Below are positions 7,346 to 15,865 of a DNA stretch of 32,739 bases, piece after piece (positions within the stretch are counted from its first letter, which is position 1; the number at the start of each line of letters is the position of its first letter). Source of the stretch: Chitinophagaceae bacterium (GTDB lineage: Bacteria > Bacteroidota > Bacteroidia > Cytophagales > Cytophagaceae). Location: contig JAQBNU010000036.1 in NCBI GenBank assembly GCA_028288365.1, positions 1 through 32,739 on the forward strand, read 5' to 3'. The notes beneath the pieces are model-generated. The model was given only the letters and a program-made list of their open reading frames with translations. It made no database searches and was not told the origin of the DNA. Made by a program: the position numbers and the translations under genes.

Positions 7346-7735
7346 TTAAAGTGTAACGGACGGGATTTTTTCTTCGTGGCTTCCGGTAATGCCAATGTAG
7401 GTCACTCGTTTATTACCACCGATCAATGTAGCTTCGTATAAGTGTACACCTGCTTGAGCAATGGCCTGCATAAATTCCGGATAAGTTGTTTTGCCCGCAA
7501 TATTTGCTTCTATGGCCAATACAACACCCTCTTTATTAAACGCTGTAGCGACAGGTCTTGGATCGTGCATAGGATACTTCACTGCCAAATGTCCGTCCGA
7601 CATTCTGTAACAAATGATATCCGTAGCAACATCTACTGTATAGGATTCAATGCCTATGTCAGCATATTTTTGGGCTAGTTCAGGATAGTTGCGTGCTGTT
7701 TTTGAAGTCTCTTCAATGTGTGATAATGTGACCAT
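7346..7735 (-). CDS. DUF1398-like protein (129 aa)
   Basis: The 129-residue soluble protein reads MVTLSHIEETSKTAR at the start, then YADIGIESYTVDVATD, then GKTTYPEFMQAIAQAGV and a final beta stretch. This order (N-terminal helix, LGVxSYE-like strand, KTxYPxFxxxxAxAGV helix, C-terminal strands) matches DUF1398, a family that includes E. coli YbcV, judged from memory. Function is unknown. It stands 12 bases after the PH-domain gene and 17 bases before tpx on the same strand, so co-expression with a peroxidase is likely; a link to oxidative stress is only inference. Confidence 0.7.
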   Translation of the reverse strand: MVTLSHIEETSKTARNYPELAQKYADIGIESYTVDVATDIICYRMSDGHLAVKYPMHDPRPVATAFNKEGVVLAIEANIAGKTTYPEFMQAIAQAGVHLYEATLIGGNKRVTYIGITGSHEEKIPSVTL

Positions 7736-7747
7736 GTATGCGTCGTT

Positions 7748-8116
7748 TTAAGATTGTATTTCCTGAACTTTCTTTTTAAACTCTGTAGGATGAGCAATGT
7801 TGACGAATGTTTCTTTGGTGCCGCCAGTACCTGTAAATTCTATAGCACCATAACCAAAGAGGCGTCCTATGATACTTTGCTTCACGTTGACAGATTCCAG
7901 TTTGCTGATGTTGAGTTCAACAATTTTTCGTGAAACCATTCCGGTCTTGATGATGATGCGTTTGTTAGTAACCGCAAATTGATCTGTTGCCCTCTTTAAA
8001 ATCGGAATGATAAATAAAGACAAGATCGATTTCAAACTAAAAAAAATAATCCAGTGATAGGACGTTTTGTACAACACGTGTTCATCTGCAATCAAATTTT
8101 TCTCTACGTAACCCAT
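7748..8116 (-). CDS. Short bacterial PH domain protein (bPH_2/DUF304-like)
   Basis: I start at MGYVEKNLIADEHVLY (8116), giving 122 residues. A hydrophobic stretch HWIIFFSLKSILSLFIIPIL forms one membrane segment or a short hairpin; most relatives have two segments. It is followed by the bPH_2 pattern FAVTNKRIIIKTGMVSRK, LNISKLESVNVKQS, GRLFGYGAIEFTGTGG and F(V)NIAHPTEF. Such proteins are membrane-anchored beta barrels of unknown function. It appears to be the first gene of a cluster with DUF1398 and tpx. The shortened membrane part is the only odd feature. Confidence 0.8.
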   Translation of the reverse strand: MGYVEKNLIADEHVLYKTSYHWIIFFSLKSILSLFIIPILKRATDQFAVTNKRIIIKTGMVSRKIVELNISKLESVNVKQSIIGRLFGYGAIEFTGTGGTKETFVNIAHPTEFKKKVQEIQS

Positions 8117-8181
8117 GGTATGAAATTTAGCAATCAACTAAAATACTTAATAATTTGGAAAGGCGGATGAGATGGACGGTT

Positions 8182-8224
8182 TTATAAAAAATAAATCCCT
8201 GAATCCTTCGCAGAATCCAGGGAT
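8182..8224 (-). terminator. Terminator of the tspO-like gene
   Basis: On the minus strand ATCCCTGGATTC pairs imperfectly with GATTCAGGGAT around a short loop (8224-8195), followed by TTTATTTTTT. It starts 21 bases after the TspO stop. Confidence 0.75.
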
Positions 8225-8244
8225 AACATAGCTGGGTTTTAAGA

Positions 8245-8748
8245 TCAGTTTAATGCCCAGATGTTTGCCGTAAGAATAGCGGCAAACGCTACCCACGCGA
8301 TATAAGGGATGAACAAATAAGCAGCAATAGGTCGAATGGGTTTCACGACAATATAATACGTAATCAATAAAGCGAGCAGGATAATCATTTCTATGAATGC
8401 TGTCCCTATGAAATGTAATTTGAAGAAGAATAAACTCCAGGCTACATTCAAAATAAGCTGCGCAAGAAATAAACCCACGGCCAGATTTTTATTAGGATGA
8501 TGTGTTCTCAATACATAAAATAAAGAAACGGCTATCATGGTATATAAAGCAAACCAAACCGGTGGGAACACTGCATTTGGAGGATTAAAAGAAGGTTTAT
8601 GAATAGCAGTATACCACCCATCTACACCATCCATGGTGAATAGGGTTCCTATCCACGAAGCAACAGCGCATAGTATAATACAACCCGCTATCAACATGAA
8701 TACATTCTTAATGGACATTTCGCTGGGTGTTGTGGTTGTCGTTGCCAT
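8245..8748 (-). CDS. tspO: TspO/MBR family protein (tryptophan-rich sensory protein)
   Basis: The 167-residue integral membrane protein has five hydrophobic helices, the family's number. Diagnostic stretches are WYTAIHKPSFNPPNAVFPPV (loop 1 into helix 2), WFALYTMIAVSLF, QLILNVAWSLFFF (helix 3 region) and PYIAWVAFAAILTANIWALN at the C-terminus. Family members bind porphyrins and cholesterol-like ligands and act in tetrapyrrole-related and stress regulation. The exact role here is not visible. A threonine-rich start MATTTTTPSEM precedes the first helix. It is a single-gene unit with its own terminator; the next gene upstream lies 126 bases away. Confidence 0.93.
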   Translation of the reverse strand: MATTTTTPSEMSIKNVFMLIAGCIILCAVASWIGTLFTMDGVDGWYTAIHKPSFNPPNAVFPPVWFALYTMIAVSLFYVLRTHHPNKNLAVGLFLAQLILNVAWSLFFFKLHFIGTAFIEMIILLALLITYYIVVKPIRPIAAYLFIPYIAWVAFAAILTANIWALN

Positions 8749-8873
8749 AGTCGTAAGATTTTGGTTACAAGTTATTCATTCAAAAGTTGAACCATGTCCA
8801 TAAAAATGCTTTAAACAGCTGTAGGAAGATCACCTCGTTTGAGAATGGGTATTTATATCAACACTCTGCGCAA

Positions 8874-9527
8874 TTAGTTAACCTGCTTTGATAGGGTGTC
8901 ATTTTTATAAACAGTTGAAAAAATCATTTCATGGAAGAACGTAATTTCTGAGAGCTTTTGCATATGTAATGCTAGTGGGATATTTTTTATATCTCCTAAT
9001 TGTTTGGCCGGAATGCGGCAAATCAATTTAAAAAAAACATACATGCTGCGTAACAACAGACGTTGCCATCTTTTTTGTAAACCGTATTTAAAATCACTGA
9101 TAACCCATAATCCACCGGTGTTGAGCGATTGATGAATAGTAGAACCCAGCATTGTATATGATGCAGGTGGAAACAGATCCAAAAAGAAAAAAGTAAGTAC
9201 GACATCGAATTTGCCAAGAGCAGATAAATCTTGTTCTGTGCCTTGTATAAATGTAACAAGAGGATTGTCTTTGTTTTTTGATTTAGACAATCGAATCATC
9301 TGTTCTGAAGCTTCGAGGTATACCAGTTCTCGAATATCGACTGCCTGAAATAGTTTAGGTATGATCCATCCTGTACCACCACCAATGATGAGTACTCTGG
9401 AGCCTGACGGGATTTGATCAAGAAAAACACATTGCGCATCTTTTATGCTGTTGCCAAATACCAGTCGAGCCAAAAAATCATAAGCAAAAGCGATGCGATC
9501 AAAGGCCGATGATTTTTTTACAGCCAT
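8874..9527 (-). CDS. Class I SAM-dependent methyltransferase
   Basis: The 217-residue protein (start MAVKKSSAFDRIA, with a further ATG six codons upstream) begins with the FDRIAFAYDFLARL region common in UbiE/methyltransf_25-type enzymes. Motif I is VLIIGGGTGW. The acidic residue after strand 2 is in LVYLEAS. QGTEQDLSALGKFDVVLTFFFLDLF covers motifs II-III in outline. An S-adenosylmethionine-dependent transfer is thus well supported; the acceptor is unknown. The start overlaps the 3' end of the corA gene by 10 bases, suggesting translational coupling. The end FSTVYKND-x-LSKQVN has no known motif. Confidence 0.85.
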   Translation of the reverse strand: MAVKKSSAFDRIAFAYDFLARLVFGNSIKDAQCVFLDQIPSGSRVLIIGGGTGWIIPKLFQAVDIRELVYLEASEQMIRLSKSKNKDNPLVTFIQGTEQDLSALGKFDVVLTFFFLDLFPPASYTMLGSTIHQSLNTGGLWVISDFKYGLQKRWQRLLLRSMYVFFKLICRIPAKQLGDIKNIPLALHMQKLSEITFFHEMIFSTVYKNDTLSKQVN

Positions 9528-10423
9528 CTTTTTCGCTTGAACCAAATGTAAATACCTACCGCTACAAGGGCCATAAATACTAGCACTCCAGGATAACCCA
9601 ATTTATCATTGAGTTCAGGCATATACTTGAAGTTCATACCATACACGCCCACTATAAATGTCAAAGGCATAAAAAAGACAGAAAGAATGGTCAGAATTTT
9701 TACCACCTCATTGGTCTTTTGCGCAGAAAGAGAAATGTAAATATTTAATAAATTGGTGATGTCATCCTGTACCTGATCGTATATTGTAATGAGTTTGACA
9801 TGCAAATCTTTTAAATCCTGTAGATATGGGTTGGCGTCGTTGTTGTGGTGTGCTTGGTTGATAATTTCTGTTGTTAATACCAATACTTTTTTAGTGACGC
9901 TGGCTTTGTGTTTGATGTAGTAAAGTTTTTGTTGCAGGTTTGGAATATTATCCTTTAAGAATATTTTTTGTTCGTAATCATCCATGACATCGGAAAGAAA
10001 CAGTCCTGGCGCTTCATAAGAGTGCAACGAATACCATAAGATCTGGGTCATTAATTCGTGTGTATTCAGATTGCATTCGTGGGAACAATATTTTTTTTTG
10101 ATCTCAAGCAAAAAAGGTTGTTCCTGTCGATGTATGGTAATTAAAAACTTGTCGGAATAGAAGACAGCGACTTTACTCGTCAGGTCTTGTATGGTGTGGG
10201 GATTAATGTCCTTCTTAGGAGAAAAGGTACGGACAATGATAAAATTATAATTGTCTGCTTTTTCAAATTTAGGCAAGTGTCCCGCTTCCAGACAGTCTCT
10301 TACAGTGTAACGGTGCAGGTCGTATTTCTTTGCTAGAGAATAAAGCTCTTCAATCGATGGTTCGTAAACGTCTATCCAGTCAAATGGAGCAGACTCTTCT
10401 CTACTTAAAAGTGTTTGGATCAT
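9518..10423 (-). CDS. corA: CorA-family Mg2+/Co2+ transporter
   Basis: The 301-residue protein forms a pentameric channel for Mg2+ in this family. The large N-terminal cytoplasmic domain includes RYTVRDCLEAGHLPKFE and the long helix region LKDLHVKLITIYDQVQDDI. The first membrane helix carries the universal GMN signature (VGVYGMNF, Gly262-Asn264). A short acidic outside loop with MPEL follows, then the second helix and a basic end FKRKRWL. Length and topology are standard. It is the promoter-proximal gene of a pair with the overlapping methyltransferase. No riboswitch-like leader is evident in the 113-base upstream gap. Confidence 0.93.
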   Translation of the reverse strand: MIQTLLSREESAPFDWIDVYEPSIEELYSLAKKYDLHRYTVRDCLEAGHLPKFEKADNYNFIIVRTFSPKKDINPHTIQDLTSKVAVFYSDKFLITIHRQEQPFLLEIKKKYCSHECNLNTHELMTQILWYSLHSYEAPGLFLSDVMDDYEQKIFLKDNIPNLQQKLYYIKHKASVTKKVLVLTTEIINQAHHNNDANPYLQDLKDLHVKLITIYDQVQDDITNLLNIYISLSAQKTNEVVKILTILSVFFMPLTFIVGVYGMNFKYMPELNDKLGYPGVLVFMALVAVGIYIWFKRKRWL

Positions 10424-10536
10424 GCAAAGTAAAAGGATAAGTATTATCGCTTAATCAATATACAAAAGATAAGCCGCAATTGGTATGTAATATGTAAGGA
10501 AATTGATAGTATTGGTTTCCAATAAACGTTGTCATC

Positions 10537-11091
10537 ATGTCTCACATCGCCCTCATTTCAGCCAGCGTACGCACAGGAAGAGTTTCTCACCGTGTGGCTT
10601 TATACTTGCAAAAATACATCGCCGAACAAACGATGTTTACTACAGAGATTTTAGATTTGAATCATTACCAGTTTCCCCTTTTTGATGAACGGTTACAATA
10701 CCAAAAAAATCCTTCTGCTCAGGTATTAGAATTTGCCGGTAAGGTGATGAAAGCCGATGGTGTCATCATTGTTACACCAGAATACAACGGCGGATATCCG
10801 GCCAGTTTGAAAAATGTGATTGATCTCTTGTACAAAGAATGGCATCATAAACCGCTCGCTATAGCGACCTGTTCTGACGGACCTTTTGGAGGTACACAGG
10901 TGATCACTTCTTTGGCATTTAGTTTTTGGAAAATAGGAGCGTGGTTAGTTCCCGGGAAATTTCAGGCATCTAAGATAAAAGAAACTTATACGGAAAGTGG
11001 AGAAGCAACCAACAAAGAAGCATCCGATAAAGCGGCCGCAGGATTTCTAAAAGAATTGTTATGGGCGATGAACTTAAGTAGGAAGCAGTGA
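10537..11091 (+). CDS. NAD(P)H-dependent FMN reductase
   Basis: The 184-residue flavodoxin-fold protein begins MSHIALISASVRTGRVSHRV, where the SxRxGRxS loop binds the FMN phosphate. GVIIVTPEYNGGYPASLKN is the family's second hallmark (TPEYNxxxPxxLKN). PLAIATCSDGPFGGTQ is the third. Such enzymes reduce flavins, quinones or azo dyes with NADPH; the substrate here is unknown. The gene stands alone and ends with TGA, showing that TGA is a normal stop here. Its stop codon lies at the edge of a dispersed repeat that continues into the facing gene. Confidence 0.93.
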   Translation: MSHIALISASVRTGRVSHRVALYLQKYIAEQTMFTTEILDLNHYQFPLFDERLQYQKNPSAQVLEFAGKVMKADGVIIVTPEYNGGYPASLKNVIDLLYKEWHHKPLAIATCSDGPFGGTQVITSLAFSFWKIGAWLVPGKFQASKIKETYTESGEATNKEASDKAAAGFLKELLWAMNLSRKQ

Positions 11092-11154
11092 TCAGAGATC
11101 AGAAATTAGAAGCATTAGAGTTAACCTTCTGATCTCAGATTTCAGATCTCTGAT
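11091..11154. repeat. Inverted copies of the dispersed GATCAGAAATC repeat
   Basis: ATCAGAGATCAGAAAT at 11091-11106 is nearly the reverse complement (15 of 16) of ATTTCAGATCTCTGAT at 11139-11154. The element lies between two converging genes and reaches into the minus-strand one, whose last codons and TGA stop it supplies. Similar single copies occur near 3300 and 19149. Confidence 0.6.
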
Positions 11155-11779
11155 TTCTTAGTTTCCCTATTCCAATAAAAAGAAGCGAGAAGCAAAGAAA
11201 CACAGCGGTAACAAAGATGCTGTTGCGAATCACGATGAGGTAACCTAATTGATTGACATCCATAAAAGGATAAGGATAGAAATTAGAAAACGATCCTCTG
11301 ATTAAAATATAAATGCAATACACGAAGGGGAAAATGAGCCATGGGAAAAAAGATGTCCAGGTCAATTCTTTTTTAACAACAAAAAATAGCCAGTAGCCCA
11401 TAAAGGCAAGAGGCAGAAAGGTATGAAGCAGTTCGTCGACGAGTTGCTGCGTACCTTCGGGTTTCCATAACAGACGAAGTATGGTATTGTATACCAATCC
11501 GACGATGGTAATGTATACAGCAATTGCTGTCGCGGTCGTTGCTCGGGAAAAGAAACGACTGATTGCTGAATCAGAAGGGAAGAGTTGTAACGTGCAGTAC
11601 ACTGTGACAAGGGTATTGCAAAGGATGGTAAAGTAACTAAAGAAACGCACCATCATTTCTCCTACAGAAGTTGTTCTCGCTTCAAACATCAACACGAATT
11701 GAGCGATCAAGGCAAACCAACCTAAAAAGGCAATGATGCCTGCTATTGTTTTGGAAGAAGAGGATGTAGTCGTGGTCAT
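11135..11779 (-). CDS. Pr6Pr family membrane protein
   Basis: The 214-residue protein has six predicted membrane segments. Its landmarks fit the Pr6Pr family of six-helix proteins: FFSYFTILCNTLVTVY, VYNTILRLLW, LLHTFLPLAFMGYWLFF, FPWLIFPFVYCIYILIRG, FYPYPFMDVNQLGY and a final hydrophobic helix. The role of the family is unknown. The last residues, NQRSEI, and the TGA stop are encoded inside a dispersed repeat, so the end of the protein may have been altered by repeat insertion. The start MTTTTSSSSK is threonine- and serine-rich like that of the nearby TspO protein. Confidence 0.85.
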   Translation of the reverse strand: MTTTTSSSSKTIAGIIAFLGWFALIAQFVLMFEARTTSVGEMMVRFFSYFTILCNTLVTVYCTLQLFPSDSAISRFFSRATTATAIAVYITIVGLVYNTILRLLWKPEGTQQLVDELLHTFLPLAFMGYWLFFVVKKELTWTSFFPWLIFPFVYCIYILIRGSFSNFYPYPFMDVNQLGYLIVIRNSIFVTAVFLCFSLLFIGIGKLRNQRSEI

Positions 11780-11821
11780 GGCAGCTTTTTTAATGATGAA
11801 TATAAAAAAAGGTACAACGAA

Positions 11822-11863
11822 ATTGCACAGCTTGAGTGATTTTTATTGCTCAAGCTGTGCAAT
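11822..11863 (-). terminator. Perfect 15-bp hairpin after the small exported-protein gene
   Basis: Bases 11822-11836 and 11849-11863 are exact inverted repeats (ATTGCACAGCTTGAG) around a 12-base A/T-rich loop. The structure lies 31 bases after the stop of the minus-strand gene ending at 11895. Its U-tract on that strand is weak (TTTCGTTG), so the terminator role is probable rather than certain. Confidence 0.55.
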
Positions 11864-11894
11864 CGCCTTTTGAAACAGTGGCAACAGGTGTTCA

Positions 11895-12263
11895 TTAGGA
11901 ATGCGATTTGTTGCGTTGATGTAGCGCGTAATTATTTTGCAATTTCATGTATCGACAATATTCTGTATCCATCGTTGTATTATGACTGTATTTCGCTTTT
12001 GTGATGGTGGAATTATAAATGACTTTTCCTGTAGCGTCTACAATCCAATATTCTATTTCGGCATATTTCCCTTCTCTGTTGTTGGCTTTATTGACGATGT
12101 TGGTTATCCCAGCCAGAGGATAAACAATGGAAGAATCCGGAAGGTGAATATCACTCTCTTGATATACATCTTTAATAGCTTTACACTGTTGAGGAGTTAG
12201 CGTTTGACAATGCGCTTGGGCAATGACAAAAAGCAGGGCAGATAAAAAGAGGATCTTTTTCAT
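11895..12263 (-). CDS. Small exported hypothetical protein (122 aa)
   Basis: MKKILFLSALLFVIAQAHCQ is a clear signal peptide with a probable cut after AHC or near it; the cysteine lacks a proper lipobox. I do not recognise the mature domain. It contains a pair of further cysteines (in QQCKAIKD and EYCRYMK) that could form a disulfide. A beta-rich centre reads AEIEYWIVDATGKVIYNST. The protein is presumably periplasmic or secreted. The gene is alone, with a strong hairpin downstream and about 210 bases of non-coding DNA upstream, in which I see nothing beyond the sucC terminator. Confidence 0.7.
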   Translation of the reverse strand: MKKILFLSALLFVIAQAHCQTLTPQQCKAIKDVYQESDIHLPDSSIVYPLAGITNIVNKANNREGKYAEIEYWIVDATGKVIYNSTITKAKYSHNTTMDTEYCRYMKLQNNYALHQRNKSHS

Positions 12264-12421
12264 AAAAGTATGTTTATAGTTAAAAGGTTATACGCTTATG
12301 TGTGCTTGATGATGTTAAAATCTACCCATCTATTCTAAAGCAATCTTGTAGTTGTTTACAAACCCTTGTTTGGTGACTGTAATGAGAGTATTCGGTAAAA
12401 AAAATGAAACGATGAAAACAC

Positions 12422-12468
12422 CTTCATAAAAAAAGCCTCCTGTACAACAGGAGGCTTTTTTTATGAAG
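12422..12468. terminator. Terminator of sucC, perfect 22-bp palindromic stem
   Basis: Bases 12422-12443 and 12447-12468 are exact inverted repeats with a 3-base loop. The GC core is GCCTCCTGT and the outer stem is A7/T7. It lies 12 bases after the sucC stop and can act in both directions. Confidence 0.9.
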
Positions 12469-12480
12469 ATAATCTATGTT

Positions 12481-13695
12481 TTATTTAGCAATCGCTTTTG
12501 CAACTAAATCAGCAGCATCTTTCAACACCACGGCAGACTGTACTTTCAAGCCTGATTCGTTGATGATGCGAGCACCTTCTTCAGCGTTGGTTCCTTGCAA
12601 GCGAACAATGATCGGAATCTTGATGTCTCCGATTTTTTTGTACGCTTCCACCACACCGTTTGCGATACGATCGCAACGAACGATACCACCAAATACGTTG
12701 ATCAAAATTGCTTTTACGTTTGGATCTTTCAAGATGATACGGAAACCTGCTTCAACAGTAGTAGCGTTAGCTCCACCACCCACATCCAGGAAGTTAGCAG
12801 GATCTCCACCAGACAGTTTGATGACGTCCATGGTAGCCATTGCCAGTCCAGCGCCGTTTACCATACAACCTACGTTACCATCCAGTTTCACATAGTTCAG
12901 GTTGCTTGCACCTGCTTCTACTTCCAATGGATCTTCTTCTGCTAAGTCACGGTAAGCGTACAAGTCAGGATGACGGTACAATGCGTTATCATCTAAAGAA
13001 ACTTTAGCATCTACTGCCAAAATTTGTCCGTCAGATGTACGAAGCAAAGGATTGATTTCAAATAAAGAAGCATCAGAGCCCTGATAGGCTTTGTATAATT
13101 TAGGAAGAAACGTTACAAAATCTTTGAACGCATTTCCTGATAGTCCCAATTGGAAGGCTACTTTGCGTGCCTGGAAACCTTGCAATCCGACAGCTGGATC
13201 GATCCACTCACGGAAGATTTTATCCGGTGTAGTTTCTGCTACGTGTTCGATGTCCATACCACCTTCAGTACTTGCGATGATCACATCACAAGATTTAGCA
13301 CGGTCTAAAAGAATAGAAAGGTATAATTCTTTTGGCTCTAGTTCACCTGGTGCATATACATCTGCTGCTACCAATACTTTGCTCACGACTTTACCTTCAG
13401 CACCCGTTTGAATGGTCACCAAGGTATTGCCTAACATTGTTTTGGTTTTTTCTTTTACCTCGTCCAGCGTTTTTGCGATTTGTACTCCGCGATTTTCAGT
13501 ACCTACGAATTTCCCTTTCCCACGTCCACCGGCATGAATTTGCGCTTTGATCACAAATACCTTTGTTCCGGTTTGTTCCTGCAATTTCTTGGCAGCTTCT
13601 ACAGCAGCTTCAGGAGAATCTGCCACAATGCCTTCGCCGAATTTTACTCCGTACTTTCTAAAAATTTCTTTGGCCTGAAATTCATGTATATTCAT
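12481..13695 (-). CDS. sucC: Succinyl-CoA synthetase (ADP-forming) beta subunit
   Basis: The 404-residue ATP-grasp subunit pairs with SucD to make succinate and ATP (or GTP) from succinyl-CoA in the TCA cycle. The start MNIHEFQAKEIFRKYGV is the family start. The nucleotide-binding loop is KAQIHAGGRGKGKFVG. GNVGCMVNGAGLAMATMD and INVFGGIVRCDRIANGV in the C-terminal half are the CoA/phosphate-side hallmarks. Length is slightly above the usual 388-400. sucD is not adjacent, unlike in many Proteobacteria. A promoter with near-consensus boxes lies just upstream, and a strong terminator just downstream, so it is a single-gene unit. Confidence 0.97.
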   Translation of the reverse strand: MNIHEFQAKEIFRKYGVKFGEGIVADSPEAAVEAAKKLQEQTGTKVFVIKAQIHAGGRGKGKFVGTENRGVQIAKTLDEVKEKTKTMLGNTLVTIQTGAEGKVVSKVLVAADVYAPGELEPKELYLSILLDRAKSCDVIIASTEGGMDIEHVAETTPDKIFREWIDPAVGLQGFQARKVAFQLGLSGNAFKDFVTFLPKLYKAYQGSDASLFEINPLLRTSDGQILAVDAKVSLDDNALYRHPDLYAYRDLAEEDPLEVEAGASNLNYVKLDGNVGCMVNGAGLAMATMDVIKLSGGDPANFLDVGGGANATTVEAGFRIILKDPNVKAILINVFGGIVRCDRIANGVVEAYKKIGDIKIPIIVRLQGTNAEEGARIINESGLKVQSAVVLKDAADLVAKAIAK

Positions 13696-13715
13696 AAATA
13701 TTCTTTTTTTTTGCT

Positions 13716-13747
13716 CTAATCTATACTATTTAAGCTTTATTTACAAA
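13716..13747 (-). promoter_or_regulatory. Probable sucC promoter (Bacteroidota type)
   Basis: On the minus strand TTTG (13747-13744), 20 bases, then TAGATTAG (13723-13716) approximates TTTG-N19/20-TAnnTTTG. The ATG follows 20 bases later. No experimental start is known to me. Confidence 0.5.
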
Positions 13748-13778
13748 TTGGATTTAAGGTCCGTTCAAGCCCATACCC

Positions 13779-14483
13779 ATGGAAATTACATCAACTCCGG
13801 AAATCGTTTTAAAAGCCACAGGCATCGTCAAATCCTATGGTACGGTCAGTGTACTTAAAGGCATTGACATTGAGGTGACTAAGGGGGAAATCGTTTCCAT
13901 CGTGGGCGCTTCGGGCGCAGGCAAGAGCACTTTGCTGCATATTCTGGGCACGCTGGACAATGCAGACGGGGGAAAAGTTTTTTTTCAAGGGAAGGATTTG
14001 ACCGCTATTTCTGAGAAAAACCTGGCTGAAATTCGAAACAAACACATGGGGTTTGTTTTTCAGTTTCATAACCTTCTGCCCGAATTTACAGCACTTGAAA
14101 ATGTATACCTACCGGGCATGATAGGAGGTAAACCTGTCAGTGCATTGGAAAAAAGAGCCAAAGAATTATTGGATTATTTGGGCGTGAGTCATCGTGCAGG
14201 AAGTAAACCGGGAACACTTTCTGGTGGGGAACAACAACGTGTGGCGGTAGCGCGCGCATTGATCAATCAACCGGAAATTATATTCGCCGATGAACCCAGC
14301 GGTAATTTGGATTCACAAAACGCAGAAGAATTGCACCGCTTATTTTTTCAACTGAGCAAAGACCTGCAACAAACATTTGTCATCGTCACACACAACGACA
14401 AACTGGCTTCCGGTTCTGATCGTAAAATAGAATTGAAAGATGGTTTGGTGCTTCGCGTGACAAGTCCTTCTGTCCTTTTATAA
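13779..14483 (+). CDS. ABC transporter ATPase, LolD/MacB type
   Basis: The 234-residue ATPase has all motifs: Walker [10 protein letters not shown] (43-51), Q-loop [16 protein letters not shown] (Gln95), signature LSGGEQQ (147-153), Walker [14 protein letters not shown] (from 167) and H-loop VTHND (His205). The Q-loop PEFTALENV and GNLDS stretches are characteristic of the LolD/FtsE/MacB subgroup, which powers lipoprotein release or other mechanotransmission. The partner permease is not adjacent, so lolD is likely but not proven. It is the first of four colinear plus-strand genes and faces sucC divergently across 83 bases. Confidence 0.9.
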   Translation: MEITSTPEIVLKATGIVKSYGTVSVLKGIDIEVTKGEIVSIVGASGAGKSTLLHILGTLDNADGGKVFFQGKDLTAISEKNLAEIRNKHMGFVFQFHNLLPEFTALENVYLPGMIGGKPVSALEKRAKELLDYLGVSHRAGSKPGTLSGGEQQRVAVARALINQPEIIFADEPSGNLDSQNAEELHRLFFQLSKDLQQTFVIVTHNDKLASGSDRKIELKDGLVLRVTSPSVLL

Positions 14484-14533
14484 GAGCATCATGCTTTTGA
14501 TTCTTTAACTAAGTTTTTAATAATTCTCATCAC

Positions 14534-15865
14534 ATGAAAATTACGACATTTTACATCAGCTTATTTTTAGTGCTGGCTACGTCAACGTATAGTCAAAAAA
14601 TCAATCAGCCTAAGTTGGATAGCTTGTTCGCTGCTCTTGAACAAAATAACAAAGCGATGGGAAGCCTAACGATTGTCAAGAATGATGAGGTGTTGTATGC
14701 ACGATCCATCGGCTATCGCTTCATTTCTGACAAAGAAAAAATCGCAACGTCAGCACAGACAAAGTATAGAGTAGGTTCTATTTCCAAGATGGTTACTGCG
14801 ACCATGATTTTTCAATTGATCGATGAAGGGAAGCTGACATTGGAAACTACTTTGCATAAATACTTGCCGGATATGCCCAACGCAAAACTCATCACGATTG
14901 GGAATATGCTGAATCACCGGAGTGGCTTGCATAATTTTACGTCACGTGCCGATTACGAAGCGTGGTCATTGATTCCCAAGACGCAAAAAGAGATGCTCGG
15001 CATCATCGCTCAAGGCGGCGCAGATTTTATGCCCGATGCCAAAACGGAGTACAGCAATTCTAACTATTATGTGTTGGGTTATTTAATTGAGAAAATTACC
15101 AAACAATCCTATGCAAAGAATTTGAAAGAAAGGATCAGTTCTAAAATTGGTTTGTTGAATACAGAAGTAGGTACAAAAACAGATGTGCAAAAGAATGAAA
15201 GTTATTCGTATGAATTTACCAGTAATAAGTGGATTCTAAAAATAGAAACAGACATTACGATCACTGGGGGTGCAGGATGCGTCATTTCAACAACAAGTGA
15301 TTTATGCCAATTCATAGAAGCATTGTTTCATCTTCAACTGGTTTTAAAAAATAGTTTAGATAAAATGCAAACAGCGATAGACGGTTGTGGAATGGGAATG
15401 TTTCCTCTTGTATTAGAAAATAAAAAATGCTGGGGACACAGCGGTAAGCTGGATGGTTTTTCATCTGTCTTGGTATATTTCCCTGAAGACAGCGTGGCCA
15501 TTGCCTGTTGCAGCAATGCAGATATGACGTCTAAGAATTATATGTTTAACGGAGCTCTTCGTATTTTTTATGGCCTTGATTATATCGTGCCAGATTTCAA
15601 ACTGGTGAACGTTTCAAAAGAAATATTGAAGTCTTACGTTGGAGTGTACAGTGCAAAATCGTTTCCTTTGAAAATTGCGATTACAACAGACAGCACGATT
15701 TTATTTGCTCAGGCAACCGGACAACCGTCGTTTCCTTTGGAAACAGTAACAGAATATCAATTTAAATACGATCCTGCAAATGTTAAGATTCATTTCAATG
15801 GAGAGAAGAAGGAACTTGTTTTATCTCAAAATGGTGGTGTGTATTTATTCAAAAAAGAAGAATAA
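14534..15865 (+). CDS. Secreted serine hydrolase of the class C beta-lactamase family
   Basis: The 443-residue protein starts with a signal peptide (MKITTFYISLFLVLATSTYS, cut probably after residue 20). The catalytic triad motifs of the family are intact: SISK (Ser82, Lys85), YSN (173-175) and HSG (302-304, replacing KTG). Around them lie VGSISKMVTATMIFQL, HRSGLHNFTS and WGHSGKLDGF. A C-terminal beta domain of about 90 residues follows, common in peptidase- and esterase-type relatives. Activity may be D-aminopeptidase, esterase or penicillin-binding; resistance cannot be claimed. The stop codon directly abuts the recQ start without a spacer, so the genes are probably co-transcribed. Confidence 0.9.
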   Translation: MKITTFYISLFLVLATSTYSQKINQPKLDSLFAALEQNNKAMGSLTIVKNDEVLYARSIGYRFISDKEKIATSAQTKYRVGSISKMVTATMIFQLIDEGKLTLETTLHKYLPDMPNAKLITIGNMLNHRSGLHNFTSRADYEAWSLIPKTQKEMLGIIAQGGADFMPDAKTEYSNSNYYVLGYLIEKITKQSYAKNLKERISSKIGLLNTEVGTKTDVQKNESYSYEFTSNKWILKIETDITITGGAGCVISTTSDLCQFIEALFHLQLVLKNSLDKMQTAIDGCGMGMFPLVLENKKCWGHSGKLDGFSSVLVYFPEDSVAIACCSNADMTSKNYMFNGALRIFYGLDYIVPDFKLVNVSKEILKSYVGVYSAKSFPLKIAITTDSTILFAQATGQPSFPLETVTEYQFKYDPANVKIHFNGEKKELVLSQNGGVYLFKKEE

